A stretch of DNA of 24,062 nt from CAISDA01 sp050258555 (GTDB lineage: Bacteria > Bacteroidota > Ignavibacteria > UBA10030 > UBA8401): assembly GCA_050258555.1 (NCBI GenBank), contig JBLMZA010000158.1, positions 1-24,062 of the forward strand, written 5' to 3'. The first letter of the stretch is position 1. Every line of letters starts with the position of its first letter. This document shows positions 1-7,635 of this stretch, one piece after another. A program made the translations under genes and the position numbers. The notes under the pieces are model-generated. The model saw only the letters and a list, made by a program, of their open reading frames with translations, searched no databases and was not told where the DNA came from.

Positions 1-477
1 CTGGACGCCTATGCGCTCTTGTATCTGATGGAAAAGGAAAACCTCTCGATCGGCGAGGCGCGCTCCATCCTCATGTCGAAGGGCGGCCTGTACGGCATCT
101 CAGGAGCAAGCGGAGACTTCCGCGATATCGAAGAGGCGATGGACCGCGGAGACGTGCGTGCCGAGCTCGCATTCAAAACATTCGCCTACAATGTGAAGCG
201 CTATATCGGCGAATATCATGCGATCCTGAACGGCGCCGAATGCATCGTCTTCACCGCGGGCGCCGGCCAGTTCTCGCCGCGGCTGAGGAAGGAAATCGTG
301 AAGGAGATGGACAACCTCGGCATCGTACTCGACGAGGAACGGAATACCGCGAATCCGGCGCAGGGCGTCATTTCCTGCGATGGCTCGAAGGTCACGCTCG
401 CCATCATTCCCACTAACGAAGAATTCATCGTCGCCGATGAGGTCATGCAACTGCTCGGACGGCGAACCGCTCACTAA
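1..477 (+). CDS. ackA: Acetate kinase, C-terminal part (5' end outside window)
   Basis: This is the last 158 residues of acetate kinase, which makes acetate and ATP from acetyl phosphate and ADP in the cytoplasm. The reading frame is open from base 1, so the gene starts upstream of the window. Recognisable family stretches are YLMEKENLS, the KGGLYGISGASGDFRDIE segment, the FAYNVKRYIGEYHAILNG helix, the IVFTAGAGQFSP nucleotide-site loop, and a terminal segment with the usual EE.ANP.. pattern before the end. The stop codon at 475-477 is followed 13 bases later by a LUD protein gene, so the two are probably co-transcribed. In this setting it would be the substrate-level phosphorylation step that ends lactate or pyruvate oxidation. 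The family call is secure; the pathway role is inferred from the neighbours. Confidence 0.95.
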   Translation: MDAYALLYLMEKENLSIGEARSILMSKGGLYGISGASGDFRDIEEAMDRGDVRAELAFKTFAYNVKRYIGEYHAILNGAECIVFTAGAGQFSPRLRKEIVKEMDNLGIVLDEERNTANPAQGVISCDGSKVTLAIIPTNEEFIVADEVMQLLGRRTAH

Positions 478-490
478 GAGAGACCATGAT

Positions 491-1075
491 ATGTCCGACC
501 AGACTCTACACTCTCCGGTCGACCGTTTCAAAGCTGCCGCAGAACTTGCGGCGGCAACGGTCGACGTCATTCCGTGCGATCCGGAGTCGGTGAATGCGGC
601 GATCCTCCGCGCCGCTTCCGGCGATGACTGCATCCTGCTTTCGGAACCCGACGATCTCGATCCCGCACTGTTCTCAGTCTTCAGATTAAATTCCCGCGTC
701 GTTACGCATCCCGTACCCGACCAATTCAGAACAATCCCCATCGGCGTGACCGACGCCTTCTGCGCCGTCGCGGCGACGGGATCGGTCTGTGTGACGATGT
801 CGTCGGGCCTCACGAGTCCCGCCAGCATGCTCACGCGCCGGCACATCGTGCTTGTGGACGAGCGGTCGATCGTGGAACGGCCGCGCGATGTCTTTTCGGA
901 AGAGCTTGGGAAAAAAGGCGGACTTCAGCGGAGCTTCTCCTTCATCACCGGACCGAGCGCCACGGCGGATATGGGGCCGCTCGTGCGCGGCGTGCACGGC
1001 CCCGGAGCGCTTCACATCATCATCCTTGCGCAGAATAATCATACGCTGCAGAACTTGGAGAGCCGTAATGAATGA
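491..1075 (+). CDS. lutC: LutC/LldG-like LUD-domain lactate utilization protein
   Basis: This 194-residue LUD-domain protein is the small subunit type of the LutABC (LldEFG) L-lactate oxidation system, a cytoplasmic complex that oxidises lactate to pyruvate. The C-terminal half has the family pattern: AATGSVCVTMSSG, a HIVLVDERSIV strand, and TGPSATADMGPLVRGVHGP followed by the hydrophobic LHIIIL strand. It is somewhat shorter than typical LutC (about 240). I chose the ATG at 491, 13 bases after the ackA stop; the frame is open further upstream but there runs inside ackA and lacks family similarity. The ribosome site (AAGAGAGA) is weak. Its stop overlaps the start of the next gene by 8 bases, which suggests translational coupling. 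Because LUD domains occur outside lactate metabolism, the lactate role depends on the partner gene. Confidence 0.85.
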   Translation: MSDQTLHSPVDRFKAAAELAAATVDVIPCDPESVNAAILRAASGDDCILLSEPDDLDPALFSVFRLNSRVVTHPVPDQFRTIPIGVTDAFCAVAATGSVCVTMSSGLTSPASMLTRRHIVLVDERSIVERPRDVFSEELGKKGGLQRSFSFITGPSATADMGPLVRGVHGPGALHIIILAQNNHTLQNLESRNE

Positions 1076-3299
1076 CGCCGCGAAGATACATCCGCGCGAA
1101 GTGGCCAACAAGTCGGAGAAGGCGAATCTGCTCAAGGCCATCGCGATGGCGCTCGGCATCGAAACCGAGGCCGTGAGGCTCAACACGCAGACATTCAACG
1201 CCAATCGCTACCGCGCTACGGCGAAGCTGCCCGACTACGACGAGTTGAAGGATCGTGCGCGCGCGATCAAGGAAGACTCGATCGCGCATCTGCCGGAATT
1301 GATAGAGACGCTTACGGCGTCGATCGAGGCGCGGGGCGGCCACGTGTACCTGGCGCGGACGAAGGATGACGCCGCGCGCTACATTGCGGATGTCTGCACG
1401 TCGCACAACGCGAAGCGCGTCGTGAAGGCGAAGTCCATCACCTCCGAAGAGATCGGGTTGAATGCGGCGCTTGAATCGCGCGCCATCGATGTGGCCGAAA
1501 CGGACCTTGCAGAATTCATCCTCCAGGTCTCCCATGAGCAGCCGTCGCATATCGTCGCGCCGGCGATCCACCGCAGCCGCCAGCGCATCACCGAATTGTT
1601 CAAGGCGCATTTCGATACCGCCCAGCCGCTTGCGACGGGAGAGGAGCTGACGGAATTCGCGCGGCTCATCCTTCGCGATAAATTCCTCTCGGCCGATATC
1701 GGCATCAGCGGAGCGAATCTCGTTGCCGCAAACGAAGGCGCAATCCTGCTCGTGGAAAGCGAAGGCAATATCCGTCTCACCACGCAGCTTCCGGCCGTGC
1801 ATATCGCGATCGCCGGCGTCGAAAAGATTATCGCGTCGAAGAAGGACTTCGGCACGTTCATCGAACTGCTCGGAGCCAGCGGCACGGGGCAGCCGCTCAC
1901 GTCGTACACGAATATTCTCGAACCGCCCCTGGCGGTGCCGGTGCTGAATCTGAACGGCAGGAGCGACACGGCGCGCGAGTTCCATCTGGTGCTGCTCGAC
2001 AACGGCCGTATGGCCATGCGCGACGACAAGGATCTGCGCGAGGCGCTCTATTGCATGCGCTGCAGCGCCTGCATGAACGTCTGTGCAAACTTCCAGGCCG
2101 TGGGCGGACATGCCTTCGGCGGAGAATGCTATACCGGAGGCATCGGCGGCGCATGGACCGCCGGCACGACCGGCGCGGTCGAGAACGCTCGCTTCGCAGA
2201 ACTCTGCTCGGGCTGTACGCGCTGCGTGCCGAACTGTCCGGTCCGCATCGACATTCCGCGCCTGAATGCGGTGCTCAAGCAGCGGCTCATGGAAAAGGAT
2301 GGCGGTCCCTCGCTGCAGAAACACTTCTTCGGCAATTTCGGATTCGTCGGAGCGGCGGCCTCGCTGGCCCCGTCGCTTGTGAATACGGTCGGCTCGCTGC
2401 CGATTGTGCGCGCGGCAATGGAAGCGACGATCGGATTCGACAGACGGCGCGCACTGCCGGCCTTTGCCAGGAAGACGCTCGTTTCGCAGTACGAAGAATT
2501 CCGCCGCAGCCAACGCACCAAAGAACCGGGTCAGGCTCCGCACAGGCTCATGCTGTTTGCCGATATCTACACGAATTACAACAATCCGCAGGTCGGCATG
2601 GCGACAGTCCGCGTGTTCGAGCGCCTGGGACTTCCGGTGGAGCTTTCACGTGTGATGGCCGAAGGAAGGGATGCGCAGTCGCAGGGATTGCTCGAGCTTT
2701 CGGCGAAGCGGGCGAACAACACCGCCGCATACCTTGCATCGCTCATCGATGGCGGATACGAGATTCTTGTGGCCGAACCCAGCGTCTTGGCGCTGTTCCG
2801 GCATGAGTATAAGGCACTTCTTGGCGGCGATGGCGTGTTTGAGAAAATACGGGGGAAGTGTTACGATCCCTTCGAAGTGCTGAACGAACGCGCCGGATCG
2901 GGGCAAATCGATCCGGCGTCCATGCTGCAGGGAAGCGCACGAAGCCATCTCTTCTATCACGGACACTGCCAGATGAAGACGATCGGCGCGGGATTGGCGG
3001 TTCCCGAATTCTTCCGCATGCTCGGCTCCACGGTCACGGTGTCGACGGCCGAATGCTGCGGCATGGCCGGAAGCTTCGGATATAAAAAAGAGTACTATGA
3101 ACTGAGCAGAAATGTCGGCGGCGACCTGGCACGGCAGATCCGCGCCTGCGAGGCTCAGACAGGAATGCCGGTCGACATCATCGCCAGCGGCACATCCTGC
3201 CGCGAGCAGCTTGCCGCGGAATTTCCGGGCCGCACGATCATGTCGCCCATCGAATATCTGCTCTCGGTCATGACGCATGACCGGAAGCGAAAGGAATGA
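1068..3299 (+). CDS. LutB-LutA-like fusion: LUD, 2x[4Fe-4S] ferredoxin and CCG domain protein
   Basis: This 743-residue cytoplasmic iron-sulfur protein combines what are usually two subunits of L-lactate dehydrogenase (LutB/LldF and LutA/LldE). Residues about 60-290 are a LUD domain (KSITSEEIGLN, ETDLAEFI, ISGANLVAANEGAI). Residues 325-395 carry two four-cysteine ferredoxin motifs, C329/C332/C335/C339 and C380/C383/C386/C390. Residues about 490-740 form a CCG (heterodisulfide-reductase-like) domain with C634 in HGHC, C663-C664-G665 and C711 in TSC. The first CCG repeat of this domain is degenerate: AEG (531-533) stands where the relatives I remember have CCG. The ATG at 1068 has GGAG upstream and overlaps the lutC stop; the frame is open back to 852, but that part only shadows lutC. 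Expected reaction: lactate to pyruvate with electrons to quinone or another carrier. Electron acceptor and substrate stereochemistry cannot be read from sequence. Confidence 0.88.
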   Translation: MNDAAKIHPREVANKSEKANLLKAIAMALGIETEAVRLNTQTFNANRYRATAKLPDYDELKDRARAIKEDSIAHLPELIETLTASIEARGGHVYLARTKDDAARYIADVCTSHNAKRVVKAKSITSEEIGLNAALESRAIDVAETDLAEFILQVSHEQPSHIVAPAIHRSRQRITELFKAHFDTAQPLATGEELTEFARLILRDKFLSADIGISGANLVAANEGAILLVESEGNIRLTTQLPAVHIAIAGVEKIIASKKDFGTFIELLGASGTGQPLTSYTNILEPPLAVPVLNLNGRSDTAREFHLVLLDNGRMAMRDDKDLREALYCMRCSACMNVCANFQAVGGHAFGGECYTGGIGGAWTAGTTGAVENARFAELCSGCTRCVPNCPVRIDIPRLNAVLKQRLMEKDGGPSLQKHFFGNFGFVGAAASLAPSLVNTVGSLPIVRAAMEATIGFDRRRALPAFARKTLVSQYEEFRRSQRTKEPGQAPHRLMLFADIYTNYNNPQVGMATVRVFERLGLPVELSRVMAEGRDAQSQGLLELSAKRANNTAAYLASLIDGGYEILVAEPSVLALFRHEYKALLGGDGVFEKIRGKCYDPFEVLNERAGSGQIDPASMLQGSARSHLFYHGHCQMKTIGAGLAVPEFFRMLGSTVTVSTAECCGMAGSFGYKKEYYELSRNVGGDLARQIRACEAQTGMPVDIIASGTSCREQLAAEFPGRTIMSPIEYLLSVMTHDRKRKE

Positions 3300-4592
3300 A
3301 TGAAATTCAAATTTCTTCATCCGCGTGATGAGATCATCGAGATCATCAACCGGATTTATCAGAATGGAATGACCACGACGTCGGGCGGCAACCTGTCGAT
3401 CCTCGATGAGGATGGATCGATCTGGATCACCCCGAAGGGCGTGGATAAGGGCTCGCTCACGGTCGACGACATCGTCCGCGTGAAGCGCGACGGCACGGTT
3501 GTCGGATCGCATGAGCCGTCGTCCGAATATCCGTTTCATCTCGCCGTGTACGGCGCGCGTCCCGATATCCGCGCCATCGTGCATGCGCATCCGCCCGCGC
3601 TCGTCTCGTTCGCCATCACGCGGCGCGTTCCCGATACGCGCATCATTCCGAAGGCGCGCGAGATCTGCGGCAATGTCGGCTATGCGAAGTATGCGCTTCC
3701 CGGCAGCGGCGTGCTGGGCGAAGTGATCGCACAGACCTTCCGGGAGGGACACGATACCGTGCTCATGGAAAATCACGGCATCGTCACCGTCGGCAACTCG
3801 CTCATTCATGCATTTCAGAGGCTCGAGACGCTCGACTTCTGTGCACGCCTCACGCTGAAGGCGAACATCCTCGGCCGTGTGCGCGTGCTGGGCACCGAAG
3901 AGCTCGAGCGATCGCGCCGGCGCATCGTGCTTCCGGAGTTTACTCCGCAGATGCATTCATCGGCGGAAAAGGAGATCCGCAAGACCATGGTGGCGCTCGT
4001 GCATCGGAGTTATGCGCAGAAGCTCATGACGAGCACCGAAGGAACCTTCTCGGCGCGTGTCGACCGCGACAGTTTTCTCATCACGCCGTTCGGCATCGAC
4101 CGGAAATATCTGACCGAAAGCGACCTCGTGCTCATCCGCGACGGCATGAGGGAAGAAGGGAAGGAGCCGAGCCAGAGCGTCGGACTCCATATGGAAATCT
4201 ATGAAAAGCATCCGGCGGTCAATGCCATTCTCATCGCGCAGCCTCCGAACATTCTGGCTTTCGGCGTGAGCGATGCCGAGTTCGATACGCGGACGATTCC
4301 CGAAAGCTATCTCGTGCTCAGGACGATTCCCAAGCTGCCGTACGGAGTGGAATTCAGCGACGGAACGGGGGACGCGCCCGCCATCGCCGATCACATCTCG
4401 GACCAGACGCCGGTGGTGATCTGCGAAAACAACTGCGTGATCGTGACCGGCAGTTCACTCTTGCAGAGCTTCGACAGGCTGGAAGTGGCGGAGTTTTCGG
4501 CGAAGTCCATCATCGCCTCGAAGGCGATCGGAACGGTCGTGCCGATCAGCTCGACGCAGATCGACGAGCTGGAAAAGGCCTTCGATTTGTAA
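3300..4592 (+). CDS. Tandem class II aldolase/adducin protein, second domain inactive; probable rhamnulose-1-phosphate aldolase
   Basis: This 430-residue protein is two class II aldolase domains in a row (about 1-215 and 216-430); the usual family member is one domain of about 215. The first domain has the complete active site of fuculose-phosphate aldolase type: E76 in the EPSSEYPFH stretch, zinc ligands H95 and H97 (VHAHP) and H159 (ENHG), numbering close to E. coli FucA E73/H92/H94/H155. The second domain keeps the fold signature but has S293, I312, Q314 and N378 at those four positions, so it should not bind zinc. The ATG directly follows the stop of the LutBA gene (TGA then ATG), implying coupling. 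Lying opposite rhaA and rhaB, the likely job is cleaving rhamnulose- or fuculose-1-phosphate to DHAP and L-lactaldehyde. The substrate is inferred from context only; FucA-like, MtnB-like or other specificities remain possible. Confidence 0.82.
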   Translation: MKFKFLHPRDEIIEIINRIYQNGMTTTSGGNLSILDEDGSIWITPKGVDKGSLTVDDIVRVKRDGTVVGSHEPSSEYPFHLAVYGARPDIRAIVHAHPPALVSFAITRRVPDTRIIPKAREICGNVGYAKYALPGSGVLGEVIAQTFREGHDTVLMENHGIVTVGNSLIHAFQRLETLDFCARLTLKANILGRVRVLGTEELERSRRRIVLPEFTPQMHSSAEKEIRKTMVALVHRSYAQKLMTSTEGTFSARVDRDSFLITPFGIDRKYLTESDLVLIRDGMREEGKEPSQSVGLHMEIYEKHPAVNAILIAQPPNILAFGVSDAEFDTRTIPESYLVLRTIPKLPYGVEFSDGTGDAPAIADHISDQTPVVICENNCVIVTGSSLLQSFDRLEVAEFSAKSIIASKAIGTVVPISSTQIDELEKAFDL

Positions 4593-4616
4593 GGAAAGAG
4601 AAGAAGAAAAAACAGC

Positions 4617-4640
4617 AACGGCGCCCATAAGGCGCCGTTT
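4617..4640. terminator. Bidirectional intrinsic terminator between convergent operons
   Basis: A perfect 9-bp stem (AACGGCGCC / GGCGCCGTT, 4617-4625 and 4631-4639) encloses a CATAA loop. On the plus strand it is followed by GTTTGTATTT, a moderate U-rich tail. On the minus strand it is followed by GCTGTTTTTTCTTCTTC, a better U tract. It lies 24 bases after the aldolase stop and beyond the 3' end of rhaA, so it can serve both the ackA-aldolase operon and the rhaBA operon. Confidence 0.8.
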
Positions 4641-4664
4641 GTATTTCCGGGGCGAAGCACCCAC

Positions 4665-4800
4665 ATACACGCTTGCGCGTGTATCATTTACCCACAACCG
4701 CGCTTCACGCGTGTATCATTTACCCACAACCGCGCTTCACGCGCGTATCATTTACCCACAACCGCGCGTCACGCGCGTATCCTTTACCCGGGAACCGGGT
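4665..4800. repeat. 32-bp tandem repeat array with a hairpin at each unit junction
   Basis: Three full 32-bp units (4681-4712, 4713-4744, 4745-4776) are flanked by partial copies on both sides. An 18-base stretch, TATCATTTACCCACAACC, is identical in all three units. The remaining 14 bases are GC-rich and form short inverted repeats whose bases vary while pairing is kept: ATACACGC/GCGTGTAT at 4665-4684, CGCG/CGCG with loop CTTCA at the next two junctions, CGCGCG/CGCGCG with loop TCA at 4763-4777, and ACCCGG/CCGGGT with loop GAA at 4786-4800. The array fills the gap between the bidirectional terminator and the rhaA stop. A unit length of 32 is not a multiple of three, and no coding role is apparent. 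There are no unique spacers, so it is not CRISPR. Confidence 0.85.
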
Positions 4801-4808
4801 CGTGGATA

Positions 4809-6065
4809 TTAGACACGTTTCGACGTGACGGTCCGCTCATATTCGGCGACGGCCTTCATCCACTCAGAACCCTGCGGCACATTCATCCGCTCGCAGAATT
4901 CGTCCCACACCTCTCCGAACGGCAGCATCTTAGCGTCCTCGAGCAATCCGAGGCGCGCATAGAGCTGATCCGACTCCTCATACCCGAGCAGTTCCTTGCG
5001 CGGCTCCAGCAGCGAGCGCAGCAGGCTCTTTTGCGTCGCGCGCGTGCCGATCACCCAGGCGCCGATGCGATTGATGCTCGCATCGAAGAAATCGAGCGCG
5101 AAGAACACCTTCTTCAGCGCGCCGGCGCGCACGATCTCGTCGGTCAGGGACGTGAGCTCGTCGTTCATGATGACGACATGGTCCGAATCCCAGCGCACGC
5201 CGCGGCTCACGTGGAAAAGCAGCTCGTCTGTGTACTGCAGCAGCGCCGAGACTTTGTCGGCGATCGATTCGGTCGGATGGTAATGTCCCATGTCGAGGCA
5301 GGGAATGAGTCCGCGCTTCAGCGCGTAAGGAAGATAGAAGTCGTACGAGCCGACAACGAACGATTCGCTGCCGATGCCGAAGAGCTTGCTTTCGATGGCA
5401 TCCTTCATGAGGCTGGGATTGATCGCTTCGGCGTACACTTCGTCCAGCGATTGCCTGAGCAAGGCGCGGTAGCCGAACTTATCGACAACAAGATCTTTCG
5501 CTCCGTCTGGAATCCAAAGATTGTGCACGCAGGCCGAGCCGAGAGCCTGGCCGATGGCGGCGCTGATTTCGCGCGCGCGTTTCACATGCTCGATCCAGAA
5601 GCGGCGGATCGAGGCGTCCTTCGAACTCAGAGTGAAACCCGAATCGGCCTTCGGATGGGCGAAGCATGTCGCGTTGAAATCGAGCGCGAGCGAATGCGCT
5701 TTCGCCCAGTCGATCCACGCCGTGAAGTGTTCCGGTCCGATCGCATCGCGGTCGGCGGGCTTCGAGCGGAAGTCGCCATACATCGCATGGAGGTTCACGC
5801 GGTGCCTGCCGGGAATGAGGGAGAGGGCTTTTTCGATATCGCAGCGAAGCTCGTCGGGCGTGCGCGCCTTGCCCGGATAATTGCCCGTGGCCTGAATGCC
5901 ACCGCCGCCCTGGGCGCCGAACGATTCAAATCCGCCGACATCGTCGCCCTGCCAGCAGTTGATGGAAAGTGAAACGGAAGAAAGCGCAGCGATGGCCGAT
6001 TCCGTATCGACCCCGTGTTCAGCGTAGCGTTCGCGTGCCGCCTGGTATGATCGTGTGTGTGCCAT
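4809..6065 (-). CDS. rhaA: L-rhamnose isomerase
   Basis: This 418-residue cytoplasmic enzyme interconverts L-rhamnose and L-rhamnulose, the first catabolic step. It is collinear with E. coli RhaA (419 residues): the CWQGDDVGGFE and GGIQATGNYPGKA segments near the N terminus, NLHAMYGDF, the ESKLFGIGSES stretch, CLDMGHYHPTE, the VRWDSDHVV loop and ALDFFDASINRIGAWVIGTR. These contain the acidic and histidine residues that bind the two divalent metals in the family. The gene starts 8 bases after the rhaB stop, so it is the second gene of a rhaBA operon. No Shine-Dalgarno sequence is visible before the ATG (preceding bases ACACTAATACACTTT), so translation probably relies on termination-reinitiation from rhaB. 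The convergent aldolase operon fits with it into one rhamnose pathway. Confidence 0.97.
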   Translation of the reverse strand: MAHTRSYQAARERYAEHGVDTESAIAALSSVSLSINCWQGDDVGGFESFGAQGGGGIQATGNYPGKARTPDELRCDIEKALSLIPGRHRVNLHAMYGDFRSKPADRDAIGPEHFTAWIDWAKAHSLALDFNATCFAHPKADSGFTLSSKDASIRRFWIEHVKRAREISAAIGQALGSACVHNLWIPDGAKDLVVDKFGYRALLRQSLDEVYAEAINPSLMKDAIESKLFGIGSESFVVGSYDFYLPYALKRGLIPCLDMGHYHPTESIADKVSALLQYTDELLFHVSRGVRWDSDHVVIMNDELTSLTDEIVRAGALKKVFFALDFFDASINRIGAWVIGTRATQKSLLRSLLEPRKELLGYEESDQLYARLGLLEDAKMLPFGEVWDEFCERMNVPQGSEWMKAVAEYERTVTSKRV

Positions 6066-6073
6066 AAAGTGTA

Positions 6074-7552
6074 TTAGTGTTGTGTTGTGAGATTCCTGAA
6101 TCGTTCGTATGCTTCATTCCATCGGGCCGTATCGTTCGGCGTATAGGTGACCGGAGCGAATGAATTTCGGATCGTGCGGCGCATCGAGGCGAGCGTCTCG
6201 AATGAGCCGAGCGCGCGCGCCTGCATCATGATGTTGCCGATGGCTGTCGCTTCGGCCGGACCCGCGACAACGGGCACTCCGCAGGCATCGGCCGTCCATT
6301 GGCACAGCAGCGCATTGCGCGAGCCGCCGCCGATCACGTGAATCGCATCGATGGGATGCGGAGCGATCGCGCGAAGTTCATCGAGCACGGCGCGGTACTT
6401 CAGTGCAAGGCTTTCAAAGATCGCGCGCGTGACGGCGCCGGGTGTCGCGAGCGCCGGCTGGTGCGTCTCGGAGATCCTTCGGCAGATCGCTTCCGGCATG
6501 TCGTCGGGGCGCGCAAAGGCCGCATCGTCCGGATCGATGAACGAGCGGAATGCGGGTTCACGCATCGCCGCGTCGATCAGCTGGCCGTATGAGTCGCCTC
6601 CGGTGCTTTTCCAGATGCGCCGGCATTCCTCGAGCAGCCACATGCCGGTGATGTTCTTCAAGACGCGGTATGTATTCCCGGCTCCGCCTTCGTTGGTGAA
6701 ATTGCGCCTGAGCGTCTCCTCCGAAATGAGCGGCTGCATTGTCTCGATGCCCATGAGCGACCATGTGCCGGAACTGATGTAGGCGAAGTTCGGTGATTCG
6801 GCCGGCACGGCCGCAACGGCAGATGCCGTATCGTGCGATGCCACGGCAAGCACACGCGCATTGAATCCCGCCGCCGAAGCGGCCGAGGCATGGAGCGGAC
6901 CGATATCGGACGAAGGGTGGATGATGTTCCGGAAGAGACGATCAGGAAATCCGAGCGTGGCGATGAGCTCGCGGTCCCAGTCGCGCTTCGAGGCGTCGAG
7001 CAGCTGTGACGTGGATGCGATCGTATATTCATTGGCCATGCATCCCGTGAGATACTGGACGATCAGGTCGGGCATGAACAACAGCGCGGACGCCCGTTCG
7101 AGGAGCTCGGGCTGCATGCGCTTGAGCGCGAAGAGCTGGAAGATCGAATTGATCTGGAGGAACTGGATGCCGGTGCGCGCGTAGAGCGAGGCGCGGGGAA
7201 TCCGTTCAAATACTTTTTCCATCATTCCGTCCGTATACGGATCGCGGTATGCGACCGGCTGCGCGCAAAGGCGTCCGTCCGCATCGAGCAATCCGAAATC
7301 GACGCCCCAGGTATCGACGCCGATGCTGGATATGGGCGCGCCGGGTGAGGCGGTGCGCGCCGCGGTCAGACCCGCAGTAATTTCGTTGAAGAGCCGGGGA
7401 GCGTCCCAGAAGAAGCGTCCGTTCTCCTTCGTCATCGTCGTGGGGAAGCGGTGCACTTCATTCAATGTGAGCTGATCGCCGTTGAGGATGCCGAGGATGG
7501 CGCGGCCGCTTGTCGCGCCGAGATCGAAAGCGAGATGTGTCGAGAGACCCAT
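6074..7552 (-). CDS. rhaB: Rhamnulokinase
   Basis: This 492-residue FGGY-family sugar kinase phosphorylates L-rhamnulose to L-rhamnulose-1-phosphate with ATP. The N-terminal phosphate-binding motif AFDLGATSGRAILG, the IGVDTWGVDFGLLD segment, PVAYRDPYTDGM, a Gln-rich FLQINSIFQL helix typical of RhaB, SHDTASAVAAVP and the C-terminal HVIGGGSRNALLCQWTADA adenosine motif are all present. I chose the ATG at 7552, preceded by CAGGAA ten bases away; this gives a length like E. coli RhaB (489). The frame is open upstream to a GTG at 7594, but those residues do not look like the family. It is the first gene of the rhaBA operon, with a good promoter at 7636-7664. No rha regulator gene is present in the window. 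Confidence 0.96.
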   Translation of the reverse strand: MGLSTHLAFDLGATSGRAILGILNGDQLTLNEVHRFPTTMTKENGRFFWDAPRLFNEITAGLTAARTASPGAPISSIGVDTWGVDFGLLDADGRLCAQPVAYRDPYTDGMMEKVFERIPRASLYARTGIQFLQINSIFQLFALKRMQPELLERASALLFMPDLIVQYLTGCMANEYTIASTSQLLDASKRDWDRELIATLGFPDRLFRNIIHPSSDIGPLHASAASAAGFNARVLAVASHDTASAVAAVPAESPNFAYISSGTWSLMGIETMQPLISEETLRRNFTNEGGAGNTYRVLKNITGMWLLEECRRIWKSTGGDSYGQLIDAAMREPAFRSFIDPDDAAFARPDDMPEAICRRISETHQPALATPGAVTRAIFESLALKYRAVLDELRAIAPHPIDAIHVIGGGSRNALLCQWTADACGVPVVAGPAEATAIGNIMMQARALGSFETLASMRRTIRNSFAPVTYTPNDTARWNEAYERFRNLTTQH

Positions 7553-7635
7553 GCGTGGTTGATTCCTGCGTTGAACGATGGTGATGGTCCGCACCGCCCG
7601 CGCCTCTGAGCAGCCGGCAGGGACGGAAACGGAAA

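Noticed and set aside
1020..2543. A 507-codon minus-strand frame opposite the LutBA gene
   Set aside because: Same explanation: reverse reading of GC-rich codons, Arg/Ala/Glu/Asp-rich, no recognisable motif, while the plus-strand product is well conserved.
4681..4776. Repeated mini-frame ATG-ATA-CRC-GCG-TGA on the minus strand in the repeat units
   Set aside because: Four codons with no ribosome site, explained by sequence identity of the repeat; no evidence of translation.
4665..4800. CRISPR array
   Set aside because: The units are contiguous 32-bp copies with no unique spacers between them and no cas genes nearby.
7553..7594. Earlier GTG start for rhaB adding 14 residues
   Set aside because: The extra residues do not resemble RhaB, and the ATG at 7552 has a ribosome site and gives the family length.
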